Positions 8,524 through 18,235 of a stretch of 64,000 nt of DNA are shown here, one piece after another; within the stretch, counting starts at the first letter, position 1, and every line of letters starts with the position of its first letter. Location of the stretch: contig OZ244055.1 of assembly GCA_965214975.1 (NCBI GenBank), positions 3,286,001 to 3,350,000 on the forward strand, in the 5' to 3' direction. The notes below the pieces were generated by a model. It had not been told where the DNA came from. It did no database searches and saw only the letters and a program-made list of their open reading frames with translations. The position numbers were made by a program, and so were the translations under genes. The DNA comes from JAJEBT01 sp965214975 (GTDB taxonomy: Bacteria; Pseudomonadota; Alphaproteobacteria; MPNO01; UBA830).

Positions 8524-9403
8524 GCCCGGCTTCGGCGCTTCCCGCCCCGTGGCGCTCCTCGAGCTCGAGAACGTCGCCGAACCCCATCAGGTCGTTGAAC
8601 CCGGCGAAGGGGAAGAGATCGGCGGCGCCGATTCCGCCGGTCCGTTTCAGCGACGCGTAGACCCCGTCCAGCGCGGCGCAGGCGGAGAGGAAGCCGGCCG
8701 CCGGAAAGATCGCGATCCGGTAGCCGATGTCCGCGAGCTCGTCCGGCGAGAGCACCGGCGTCACGCCGCCGTGGACCATGTTGGCGAGCAGCGGCACCCC
8801 CGCGAAGCGGCGCGCGATCGCGCGCATCGCCGCGACGTCGGGCGGCGCCTCGCAGAACAGGACGTCGGCGCCCGCCTCGGCGTACGCCTCCGCGCGGCGC
8901 ATGGCCTCGTCCATGCCGAGGGTCTTGATGGCGTCGGTGCGCGCCACGATCAGCGTGTCGTCGGACCGCCGGGAGTCGAGCGCGACCTTGATCCTGGCGA
9001 CCATGTCCTCGGCGGTCGCGAGCCGGTGCCCCGACAGATGGCCGCACTTCTTGGGAAAGTCCTGGTCCTCGATCTGGATGGCGGCGACGCCGGCGCGCTC
9101 GTATCCGAGCACGGTCTGGCGGACGTTGGCCAGGCCGCCGTAGCCGGTGTCGGCGTCGGCGATCAGCGGGGTCGCGGTTCCGCCGGCGATGCAGGCCGCG
9201 CGCGCCACCATGTCGGTGTAGGTGGCGATCCCGGCGTCGGGCAGGCCGAGATGGGAGGCGACGGTTCCCGATCCGGTCATGTAGAGGGCCTCGAAGCCCA
9301 TCGAATCGGCGATCTTCGCCGAGATCATGTCGAAAACGCCCGGCGCGACGACGAACGCGCCGCCGTTGCGGACGGTGCCGGCGAACTCCGCTCCCGCCGT
9401 CAT
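8516..9403 (-). CDS. Isocitrate lyase / PEP mutase superfamily enzyme
   Basis: A 295-residue (beta/alpha)8 enzyme that makes or breaks C-C or C-P bonds next to a carboxylate. It shows the ALYMTGSGTVASHLGLPD strand-loop, ADADTGYGG for the metal aspartates, IEDQDFPKKCGHLSGH with the superfamily catalytic KKCGH loop, and RTDA. Length matches methylisocitrate lyase, dimethylmalate lyase and oxaloacetate decarboxylase relatives, and sequence alone does not choose between them. ATG 9403 overlaps the amidase stop (ATGA); its own stop overlaps the next gene by 8 bp. The context suggests cleavage of a dicarboxylic intermediate. Confidence 0.87.
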   Translation of the reverse strand: MTAGAEFAGTVRNGGAFVVAPGVFDMISAKIADSMGFEALYMTGSGTVASHLGLPDAGIATYTDMVARAACIAGGTATPLIADADTGYGGLANVRQTVLGYERAGVAAIQIEDQDFPKKCGHLSGHRLATAEDMVARIKVALDSRRSDDTLIVARTDAIKTLGMDEAMRRAEAYAEAGADVLFCEAPPDVAAMRAIARRFAGVPLLANMVHGGVTPVLSPDELADIGYRIAIFPAAGFLSACAALDGVYASLKRTGGIGAADLFPFAGFNDLMGFGDVLELEERHGAGSAEAGHG

Positions 9404-10766
9404 GGCCTTCTCCCGCGCCGATCCCGAGGATTCCCGAATATAGGCGGGCCGGCGCGGGTGGCAACCGCGGGCCGGGCCGCGTCGAGCGCGTCCCGGATCC
9501 GGCGCGCCCGCGCGATCAGCGCGGCGTCGTCGCCCGGCCTCGCCACCAGCTGCACGCCGAGCGGCATGCCGTGGGGGCCGGCGGCGAACGGAAGGGCGAC
9601 CGCGGGGCCGTGCATCAGGGTCCATGCGCGGTTGAAGACCGAGACCGACGGGCTCTCGAGGTCGGCCGGAGCCTCTCCCGCGGCCGGAAGCGTCAGCAGG
9701 ACCGGGAACCGGTCGAAGACCGCGCCGAGGGCGTCGCGCGCGGCGGCGGCCCGGGCGCAGGCGGCGGCGTGCTGTTCCCGGGTCCATGACGAGCGGGCGG
9801 TTGCCCGGATCCAGGGGTTCGCGGACTCGACGGCGCGGCCGAAGTCCCCCTCGAGCGCCTTTCTGCCCTCGTGCTGCGAGATCGTCCGGAACGCGTCCTC
9901 GACCCCGTCGAACTCGGGCGGCAGGACGGCCTCGGCGACGTCCCAGCCCGCCGCTTCGAGGCGGGCGGCCGCGTCCCCGACGGCTGCCCGCGCCGCGGGC
10001 TCGGCCTCCTCCCAGCGGTCGGTCCGGCAAAGTCCGATGCGCACGGGCGCGTCGTCCCCGTGCGGCGCGGCGCCGGTGACGGCGCCGTGGACGAGCGCGA
10101 TGTCCTCGACCGACCGGGCGAAGAATCCGAGGGTGTCGAGAGACGGCTTGAGGCCCCGGATGCCGCCGCGGTCGAGGCCGTCGAGACTCGCCTTGTAGCC
10201 GACGACGCCGCAATGCGCGGCGGGAAGGATGACGGAGCCCCCGGTCTGCGTGCCGTTGGCCAGAGGCGTCGCCGACGCGGCGACGGCGGCCGCGGAACCG
10301 CTCGAGGACACGCCCGGCGTGCGCGACGTGTCGTGCGGGTTGCGGACGCCGGCGGGAACGGGGCTCGCGAGTTCGGTGGTCGCCGTCTTGCCGAGGATGA
10401 CGGCCCCGGCCTCCCGGAGCGCGGCCACGCAGCGCGAGTCGGCGGCCGGGCGATGGCCCCGGAAGGCGGGCGAGCCGTACTCGGTCGGCATGTCGAACGT
10501 GTCGAGCACGTCCTTGACGCCCACCGGCACGCCGTGGAGCGGCCCGAGCGGCGGATCCGCGGCGTCCCGGGCGCGGGCCTGCCCCAGGGCCAGATCGCGG
10601 TCGACGAAGCGCCAGGCGCCGAGCCTGCCGTCGGTCTCGGCGATGCGGCGGAGGCAGGCGTCGACGATCTCCTCGGACGTCGCGTTCCCGTCCGCGACCG
10701 CCCGCGCGGCGTCGCGGGCGGTCAGGCCGCAGAGGGCGTCGGCCGGAGCCGGGACGGCGCCCGCGG

Positions 10767-10770
<4 letters not shown>
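9400..10770 (-). CDS. Amidase (amidase signature family)
   Basis: A 456-residue amide hydrolase. The Ser-cisSer-Lys triad is visible: Lys in PLHGVPVGVKDVLDT, then TPGVSSSGSAAAVAA and GTQTGGSVILPAAHCGVVGYK, which hold the cis-Ser and nucleophile Ser. No gatCAB partners are nearby and the operon is catabolic in style, so it is more likely a free amidase than the GatA subunit. The start is GTG 10770, overlapping the ligase stop as GTGA. Confidence 0.88.
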
Positions 10771-12350
<1,580 letters not shown>

Positions 12351-12386
12351 GTCCGCTCTCTCCGGTTTGGCGTCCGCCCGGCGCGT

Positions 12387-13811
12387 TTACGGCAGGCGCT
12401 GCAGCAGGCGCACGATCTTCCGCGTCCGCTCGCTGAACAGGGCCGGCGTGAAGTAGCTGCCGGCCGCGCGCTTCCCCGCCTCGCCGAGGGTCGGGTAGGG
12501 CAGGATCAGGCCGGCGAGATGCTTGATCTTCATCCGTTTTTGGACAGGGAGGATCCAGCTCTGGATCAGCTCGCCGGCATGGGCGCCGACGATCGACGCC
12601 CCGACCACGACGCCTTTCGCCGTGGCAACGATCTTGACGAGGCCCTCGGTCTCGCGTTCGGCCCGGGCGCGGTCGTTGTCCGAGAACGGATGGCGCAGCA
12701 CGCGGACAGCGCCGTGGCGCTCGCGGGCCCCGGCTTCGGTGAGACCGACATGGGCGAGCTCCGGGTCGGTGTAGGTGACCCACGGCAGCGCGCGGTAGTC
12801 GACCTTCGCCGGCAGGCGGAACAGCGCGTTGCGGATGACGATGCCGGCGTGGTAGCCGGCGACGTGGGTGAACTGCGGGCTGCCGGCGGCGGCGTCGCCG
12901 ATCGCGAAGACCCGGCGGTTGGTGGTGCGCAGCCGGGCGTCGACCCTGATGCCGCCCGGGCCCGAGACGATGCCGGCGGCCTCGAGGTCGAGAGCCTCGA
13001 GGTTGGGCCGCCGTCCGGCCGCGACCAGCAGGTGGGATCCCTCCACGCGCCCCGGTTCGCCGTCGAGGGAGACGGCGATGCCGCCGGCGGTTCTCTCGAC
13101 GCCGTCGATCGCGACGCCCTCGTGGATCTCCACGCCTTCGGCGAGCATCCGGTTCCTGACCACATCGGAGAGTTCGGGGTCGTCATTGCCGAGCATGAAG
13201 AGCATCTCGAGGATGGTGACCCGCGCGCCGAGACGGCGGTGGGCCTGGGCGAGTTCGCTGCCGATCGGGCCACCGCCGACGATCACGAGATGTTCGGGCA
13301 CCGCCCGGTTGTCGAAGACGGTCTCGTTGGTCAGGAAAGGCACGTCCCGAAGCCCCGGGATCGGCGGCACGCCGGCCGACGAGCCGGTGGCCACGACGAA
13401 CCGCCTGGCCGCGATCTCGAGGTCTCCGGCCCGCACGCGGTCGGGGCCGACGAACCGGCCGGCCGCCCGGACGACGCGCACGCCGAGGCCCTCGAAGCGT
13501 TCCGCCGAATCGTTGGGCGCGATGGCGTCGATGACGCCGTGCACGTGGGCATGCACCTTCCCGAAGTCGACCGCCGGCTCCGACGGCGCGATGCCGAAGC
13601 GGCCAGAGGTCGTGAACGCGTGCGCGGCGCGGGCGGCCGCGATCAGCGATTTCGAGGGGACGCATCCGTAGTTCAGGCAGTCGCCGCCCATGCGGCCGCG
13701 TTCGATCAGGACGACGTCGGCCCCCATCTGCGACGCCCCGGCGGCGACCGACAGGCCGCCGGAACCGGCGCCGATGACGCAGATGTCCGTCGAGACCGTT
13801 TCCGCGGTCAC
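12387..13811 (-). CDS. Mercuric-reductase/dihydrolipoamide-dehydrogenase-like FAD oxidoreductase
   Basis: A 474-residue class I pyridine nucleotide-disulfide oxidoreductase. FAD binding is at CVIGAGSGGLSVAAGA, the redox disulfide is GGDCLNYGCVPSKSL, NAD(P)H binding is at VIVGGGPIGSELAQAH, the second FAD contact is VFAIGDAA, and the interface His lies in the C-terminal dimer domain. The heavy-metal C-terminal CC pair of MerA is absent, so mercury reduction is unlikely. GTG 13811 overlaps the stop of the TVP38 gene as GTGA. That gene pairing recurs in many bacteria; the shared role is not known to me. Confidence 0.85.
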   Translation of the reverse strand: MTAETVSTDICVIGAGSGGLSVAAGASQMGADVVLIERGRMGGDCLNYGCVPSKSLIAAARAAHAFTTSGRFGIAPSEPAVDFGKVHAHVHGVIDAIAPNDSAERFEGLGVRVVRAAGRFVGPDRVRAGDLEIAARRFVVATGSSAGVPPIPGLRDVPFLTNETVFDNRAVPEHLVIVGGGPIGSELAQAHRRLGARVTILEMLFMLGNDDPELSDVVRNRMLAEGVEIHEGVAIDGVERTAGGIAVSLDGEPGRVEGSHLLVAAGRRPNLEALDLEAAGIVSGPGGIRVDARLRTTNRRVFAIGDAAAGSPQFTHVAGYHAGIVIRNALFRLPAKVDYRALPWVTYTDPELAHVGLTEAGARERHGAVRVLRHPFSDNDRARAERETEGLVKIVATAKGVVVGASIVGAHAGELIQSWILPVQKRMKIKHLAGLILPYPTLGEAGKRAAGSYFTPALFSERTRKIVRLLQRLP

Positions 13812-14605
13812 GGCGTCTTCGCGCGGCGCGCCCCGCGCTCCCGGATCTTCCTGTAGACCAGCGGCACGCAGGCCAGAAGCGCGAGGCCCGCGATCGGCGC
13901 CAGGATCCGTGGCGAGAAGATGATGCCGAGATCGAGATCGCCGCCCTGGTCGAGCACCGCGCCGGCGCCGTCCCCCACCAGCGCGTAGACGAAGGATCCC
14001 GGAATGATGCCCACGAAGGTGCAGATCATGTAGAGACGGAAGCTGACGCCGAGAAACGCCGGCACCAGGTTGACGAGCCAGAACGGGAACAGGGGCACGA
14101 GCCGCAGGATCAGCATGTAGCTCACGCCGTTGTCGCGGAACTCGGTCTCCATGCGCTTGACCGTCGGCCCGGCCTTGGCCCGCAGCCAGTCGCCGACGGC
14201 GTAGCGGGCCGCGAGGAACACCGCGGCCGCGCCGACGCTGGCCCCGACGACCGTGTAGAGCGTGCCGACGACCGGGCCGTAGAGAAAGCCGCCCGTGATC
14301 GTGATGATCGTCGCGCCCGGAACCGAGAACGCGACGGCGGCGGCGTAGACCAGCATGTAGAGCAACGCCGCCGCGAGGGTGTTGGCCTCGACCCATGCCC
14401 GCATGGTCCCGCGGTGCTCCTTCAGGAGGTCGAGCGAGAGATAGGCGTCGAGGTCGAACGCGAAGAACGCGGCGAGACCGGCCACGAGCAGCGCCGCGGG
14501 CGCGAGGCGCTTGACCGACAGGCCCGCCCTGCCGCCGGGCCGGACGCCGCCGGGCGGTTCGGGCGCCGGGTTCGTCGGGCCGGTATCCTGAGGGACCATC
14601 CGCAT
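13808..14605 (-). CDS. TVP38/TMEM64 family (DedA-superfamily) inner-membrane protein
   Basis: A 265-residue multi-spanning membrane protein carrying the VTT/SNARE-associated domain. Recognisable parts are AFSVPGATIITITGGFLYG, VVGTLYTVVGASVGAAAVF, FRDNGVSYMLILRLVPLFPFWLVNLVPAF and a last helix near LAPIAGLALLACVPLVY. Related DedA proteins act in lipid scrambling or carrier recycling; the substrate here is unknown. It is translationally coupled to the flavoprotein downstream and divergent from the operon at 14955. Confidence 0.85.
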   Translation of the reverse strand: MRMVPQDTGPTNPAPEPPGGVRPGGRAGLSVKRLAPAALLVAGLAAFFAFDLDAYLSLDLLKEHRGTMRAWVEANTLAAALLYMLVYAAAVAFSVPGATIITITGGFLYGPVVGTLYTVVGASVGAAAVFLAARYAVGDWLRAKAGPTVKRMETEFRDNGVSYMLILRLVPLFPFWLVNLVPAFLGVSFRLYMICTFVGIIPGSFVYALVGDGAGAVLDQGGDLDLGIIFSPRILAPIAGLALLACVPLVYRKIRERGARRAKTP

Positions 14606-14954
14606 CCTTTCCGGGGTCGCCGCGAAACCGCCGGCCCGTCCTGGCCGCGGTTCCCGCCGGGAACGGCGGGGGGCGACCCGATTCTAGCGATCCTCCGGGA
14701 TCGAGTCGAAAACCGCCGCGGACCGGCGATTCGTTCCGCGGTTCCGGCAGGCGGCCCGGCCACGGCGTCTCGTTCGGTCGGACGGCCGGCGTGCCGGCGG
14801 GGCGCGGTCCGGGAAACGGTCGGCGGGCGTCCGGCTGCCGTCGGCCCGCGCCGTTCGCGCGCTTGCCGGGGCATCGACCGGACTTCCGCTCCGACTTGAC
14901 CGGCCGGCGCGCCGGTCGTAGGTTTCCGCACGCTGGAATCACGGGAGAGGCGGC
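14606..14954. other. Divergent intergenic region upstream of the MotA/VWA operon
   Basis: 349 bp without a supported gene, between the TVP38 gene (minus) and the plus-strand envelope operon. Frames through it read as arginine/glycine-rich noise. The 3' end carries a good sigma70-type promoter (14896-14924). Nothing convincing was seen for the minus direction. Confidence 0.6.
14896..14924 (+). promoter_or_regulatory. Putative sigma70-type promoter of the MotA/VWA operon
   Basis: TTGACC at 14896-14901, a 17-bp spacer and TAGGTT at 14919-14924, with an expected transcript start near 14931 and a short leader to the TTG start at 14955. The -35 edge and spacer contain inverted arms GACCGG and CCGGTC separated by 8 bp, which could be an operator or chance in GC-rich DNA. 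Confidence 0.5.
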
Positions 14955-15533
14955 TTGCCGGCTCCGCGATTCGCCGGATTCCCGGCCCTGTTCCTCGCGA
15001 CGGCGTTGCTGGCCGGGTCCGTCGGCGCCCAGTCCGAACGGAAGGACGAGAAACCCCCCGCTCCGGGCCGCGACTGCGCCGACGTGTCGATCGACTACGT
15101 CGACGTGCCGGGGCTGACCCGGGAGGAGCGGATCGCGCGGATGGACGTCGCCCTCGCGCGTTCGCTCGGCCGCTTCGACGAGTGCCAGGAGGCCCGGGCG
15201 TCCCCGGGCGGAGGGGGAGGCGCGGACTCGCTGGCCGCCGGGGACATCTCGGGCGGGGCGGCCGCCGACGCGTCCGGATCCCGCGGCGGGGCCGGGGGCG
15301 TCGACGGCGCAACGGACGGATCGACGGAAACGGCGACGGCGGCCACCGAGCCGGTCGGCAGGACGCCGGAGGACATTCCGCCCGCCGACAACGACAGCGT
15401 GCTGGAGGCGATGATCCGCAAGGCGGCGACGGAAGAGACGGACCCCGAGGTGAGGAAGCGCCTGTGGAACGAGTACCGCCGCTACAAGGGACTGCCCGCG
15501 GGCGATCGAGGGAGATCCCGGAGACCGGAATGA
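14955..15533 (+). CDS. Hypothetical secreted protein, first gene of the MotA/VWA operon
   Basis: A 192-residue protein with a clear signal peptide (hydrophobic FAGFPALFLATALLAGSVGAQ, cleavage probable after GAQ). A short conserved-looking domain follows with DVPGLTREERIARMDVALARSL, then a Gly/Ala/Ser-rich linker at about 78-130, then a charged C-terminal helix near DNDSVLEAMIRKAATEE and KRLWNEYRRYKGLP. The start is TTG 14955, preceded by GGGAGAGG. I recognise no named family. It should act in the periplasm with the other operon products. Its TGA overlaps the next ATG. Confidence 0.75.
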   Translation: MPAPRFAGFPALFLATALLAGSVGAQSERKDEKPPAPGRDCADVSIDYVDVPGLTREERIARMDVALARSLGRFDECQEARASPGGGGGADSLAAGDISGGAAADASGSRGGAGGVDGATDGSTETATAATEPVGRTPEDIPPADNDSVLEAMIRKAATEETDPEVRKRLWNEYRRYKGLPAGDRGRSRRPE

Positions 15534-16759
15534 GGATGCTGTTTCGCGGGATCGGCGTTTGCGCGCTTTGCGCCTGTTTCGCCCTGGCGGGCTGCGTCGG
15601 CACGGGTTCCGGCCCGGGCGTGGGGCCCGCCCTGTCCTCGCTGTTCGACCCCAGGGGTCCCGCCGCGGTCGATCCCGCCAGGCACCGGCTCGACGTCATC
15701 GTTCCGGTGTTCGACCCCGGTCTTTCGGACGAGGCGCGGAACTACGGGCAGGAAGGCGTCTGGCCGGAACTGCGGCGGGCGGAGGCGAACCGTTTCGCCC
15801 ACAAGCTCAAGCTCGCTCTCGAGGACGTCGGGGCGTTCGCCGCCGTGCGCGTCGCTCCCGACCGGACGGCCACGGGGGATCTCTACGTTCTCGGCCGCAT
15901 TCTCGAATCCGACGGCGAGGACGTCGGGATCGAGATCCGGCCGGTCGACGTGTCGGGGCGGGAATGGTTCGTCCGGACGTTCTCGCACACCGTGTCGCCC
16001 GATTTCCACCGGAACCCGCGCAACGACGGCAGGGATCCCTACGATCCGGTGTTCGAGACGGCGGCGAACCGCATCGCCCACGAACTCGACGATCGTCCCT
16101 CCGGGGAGCTCGAGGCTCTCACGGCCCTGGCGGAACTGCGTTTCGGCGCGAACCTATCGGAGGACGCCTTCTCCGGGCATCTGCGGTTCGAGGGCGGGCG
16201 CGTCGGGCTCGCGAGCCTGCCCGCCGACGACGATCCCATGCTGCGGCGCGTGCGGGCGGTGCGGGTGCGCGACCAGCTGTTTCTCGACGGGCTGCAGGAG
16301 AACTACGCCGAGTTCAGCGAGTCCATGCGGGAAAGCTATCTGACGTGGCAGGAAGCGAGCCTGGTCGAGAAGGAGGCGCGCCGGGAGGTCAACCGCGAGG
16401 CCGTGGGCGACGCCTTCCTCGGCGCGCTGTTCATCGGGTTGGGCGCGCTTGTCGGCTCCGCGGGCCACTCGAACTCGGGGGGCTACAGTCCCGGCGCGGT
16501 GGGCGCCGGCGTGGCCACGGCCACGATCGGCGCCCAGATGGTCCTGCAGAGCTTCCAGACGGCCGAGGGAGCCTGGGTGCATCGCGAACAGCTGGAGGAG
16601 CTCGGCCGTTCGATCGACCTCGAGATGTCGCCGCGCGTGATGGCCTTCGACAGGGAGACGGTGGAACTGTCGGGCGACGCCAGGGAGCAGTTCGCGCAGT
16701 GGCGCGCGTTCCTGCAGCGGATCTTCGAGGAAGAGAGAACGCCCGAGACCCGTTTCTGA
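15530..16759 (+). CDS. Hypothetical lipoprotein of the MotA/VWA operon
   Basis: A 409-residue predicted lipoprotein: basic start MRMLFRG, hydrophobic run, lipobox LAGC at residues 19-22. The mature part has an alpha/beta region around VIVPVFDPGL and DLYVLGRILESDGEDVGIEI, suggesting a fold that senses or binds in the periplasm. A glycine-rich segment at about 290-345 (GALFIGLGALVGSAG, then GAGVATATIGAQMVLQSFQ) looks like a glycine-zipper membrane hairpin. The end is charged, REQFAQWRAFLQRIFEEER. No known family is recognised. Likely outer-membrane or inner-membrane anchored component of the operon machine. Confidence 0.75.
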   Translation: MRMLFRGIGVCALCACFALAGCVGTGSGPGVGPALSSLFDPRGPAAVDPARHRLDVIVPVFDPGLSDEARNYGQEGVWPELRRAEANRFAHKLKLALEDVGAFAAVRVAPDRTATGDLYVLGRILESDGEDVGIEIRPVDVSGREWFVRTFSHTVSPDFHRNPRNDGRDPYDPVFETAANRIAHELDDRPSGELEALTALAELRFGANLSEDAFSGHLRFEGGRVGLASLPADDDPMLRRVRAVRVRDQLFLDGLQENYAEFSESMRESYLTWQEASLVEKEARREVNREAVGDAFLGALFIGLGALVGSAGHSNSGGYSPGAVGAGVATATIGAQMVLQSFQTAEGAWVHREQLEELGRSIDLEMSPRVMAFDRETVELSGDAREQFAQWRAFLQRIFEEERTPETRF

Positions 16760-16777
16760 GCGGCCGGTCCGCTTTCC

Positions 16778-18235
16778 ATGCTGCACGAGACACTCGAACG
16801 GGAGAGCAGGCGGACCAGGCGCCGCCATCTCGGCCTCGCGCTCGCGCTTGCCGGCTGCGCGGCCGTCGTCGCGGCGTTCCTCTTCGGCGTCGTCGCGGTC
16901 GGCCCCGTTTCCCCGGACGCGCCGGCCGGCCGGAAGGCGCCGTCGGCGGCGCCTCCGGCGCCCGCCCCGTCGGCCGCGCCCGGAACGCCGGTCGATGCCG
17001 TGGCGGCCCGTGCCCGCGAGGCCTTCAAGTCGGCTCTCGGGGATTTCCGGGGCGGTCTCGGGCCGGCGGTGGCCGATCCGGACTTCGCGCGCTGGAACCC
17101 GGCCGCGCAGCGGGAGATCCTGGACGGCAGGGACGCCGCGGTCGACCGCTTCGGCGAGGGCGCCTACGGCGAGGCCCTGGAGATCCTGTCGGCGTCCGCC
17201 GCCGCCGCCCGGCGCGAGCTCGCGGTCCGCGACGCCGCGTTCGACGCCGCGCTCGCCGGCGCGCGGGCGGCCCGAGAGGGCTACGATCACGACGCGGCGG
17301 CACGGGACGTCGCCCGCGCCCTGGCCATCCGGCCCGACTCCCCCGAGGCTCTCGAACTCGCCGTCCGCATCGAGAGACTGCCGGCGCTGGCGGCGGCGGT
17401 CGAGGACGCCGCCGCCGCCCGGGCCGGGAACGACCTGGCGGCCGAGGAGCGGCATCTGGAGGCTGCGCTGGCGATCGACGGCACGCGCCGGCGGCTCGCC
17501 GACAGGCTGGGGACCGTCCGCGGGGCGCTTCGCGACCGCCGGTTCGCCGCCGCCGTGGACGCCGGGATGGAGAGCGTGCGCGTGCGGGATCCCGGCGCGG
17601 CGCGGCGCCATCTCGCCACGGCCCGGTCGCTCCGCCCCGGCCGTGGCGAGGCCGATCTGCTCGCCGGCGAGATTTCCGCGCTGGAGGCTGCGCTGGCGGT
17701 CGAGGGGTTCGTCGCGCGGGCGCTCGAGGCGGTGGCGCTCGACGACTGGCCGGCAGCCGAAAAGGCCTACGCGGAAGCGTTGCGGCATGCTCCCGGCGAC
17801 GAGGAACTCGGCGCCGCTCTCGCCGACGCGCGCGAGGTGAACGGGTTGCGGGCGGACATCGAGCGTCATCTCGACGCTCCCCGGCGGCTGGCGTCGCGGG
17901 ATGTCGCGCCGGGCGTCCGGGCTCTTCTGGGCCGCGCGGCGCGCCACGCCTCGCGCAGCCCGTCGCTCGCCCGCAAGGCCGGCGAGCTGGCGGAGCTCGC
18001 GGACGCCTATGCGGCGCCGGTTCCGGTCCGGGTGATTTCCGACGGCAAGACCGACATCAGGGTGCGCGGCGTCGGCATCGTCGGCGCCACCACCGACAGG
18101 ACCGTGAGGCTTCGCCCCGGCAGGTACGTTTTCGAGGGCGTCCGGCCGGGATTCCGGTCCAAGAGCGTTGCCGTCGAGGTTCTCCCCGGAGCTTCCGGCC
18201 TGGTTCTCGAAGTCATACCCGATGAGCGAATTTGA
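16778..18235 (+). CDS. Membrane-anchored periplasmic protein with TPR-like repeats and PEGA-like C-terminus
   Basis: 485 residues in type II topology: a short basic cytoplasmic tail, one transmembrane helix at about 19-41, a Pro/Ala linker, then a long helical region (about 75-410) with tetratricopeptide-like periodicity such as NDLAAEERHLEAALAID and DDWPAAEKAYAEALRHAPGD. The end, from about 418 (PVPVRVISDGKTDIRVRG), looks like a PEGA-type beta module. TPR regions usually mediate protein contacts, so a scaffold role is inferred. It overlaps the next gene by 14 bp and shares its N-terminal layout (charged tail, one helix, periplasmic PEGA). Confidence 0.75.
   Translation: MLHETLERESRRTRRRHLGLALALAGCAAVVAAFLFGVVAVGPVSPDAPAGRKAPSAAPPAPAPSAAPGTPVDAVAARAREAFKSALGDFRGGLGPAVADPDFARWNPAAQREILDGRDAAVDRFGEGAYGEALEILSASAAAARRELAVRDAAFDAALAGARAAREGYDHDAAARDVARALAIRPDSPEALELAVRIERLPALAAAVEDAAAARAGNDLAAEERHLEAALAIDGTRRRLADRLGTVRGALRDRRFAAAVDAGMESVRVRDPGAARRHLATARSLRPGRGEADLLAGEISALEAALAVEGFVARALEAVALDDWPAAEKAYAEALRHAPGDEELGAALADAREVNGLRADIERHLDAPRRLASRDVAPGVRALLGRAARHASRSPSLARKAGELAELADAYAAPVPVRVISDGKTDIRVRGVGIVGATTDRTVRLRPGRYVFEGVRPGFRSKSVAVEVLPGASGLVLEVIPDERI

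Noticed and set aside
12387..13811. True mercuric reductase
   Set aside because: No C-terminal cysteine pair, no N-terminal metal-binding domain and no mer genes nearby.
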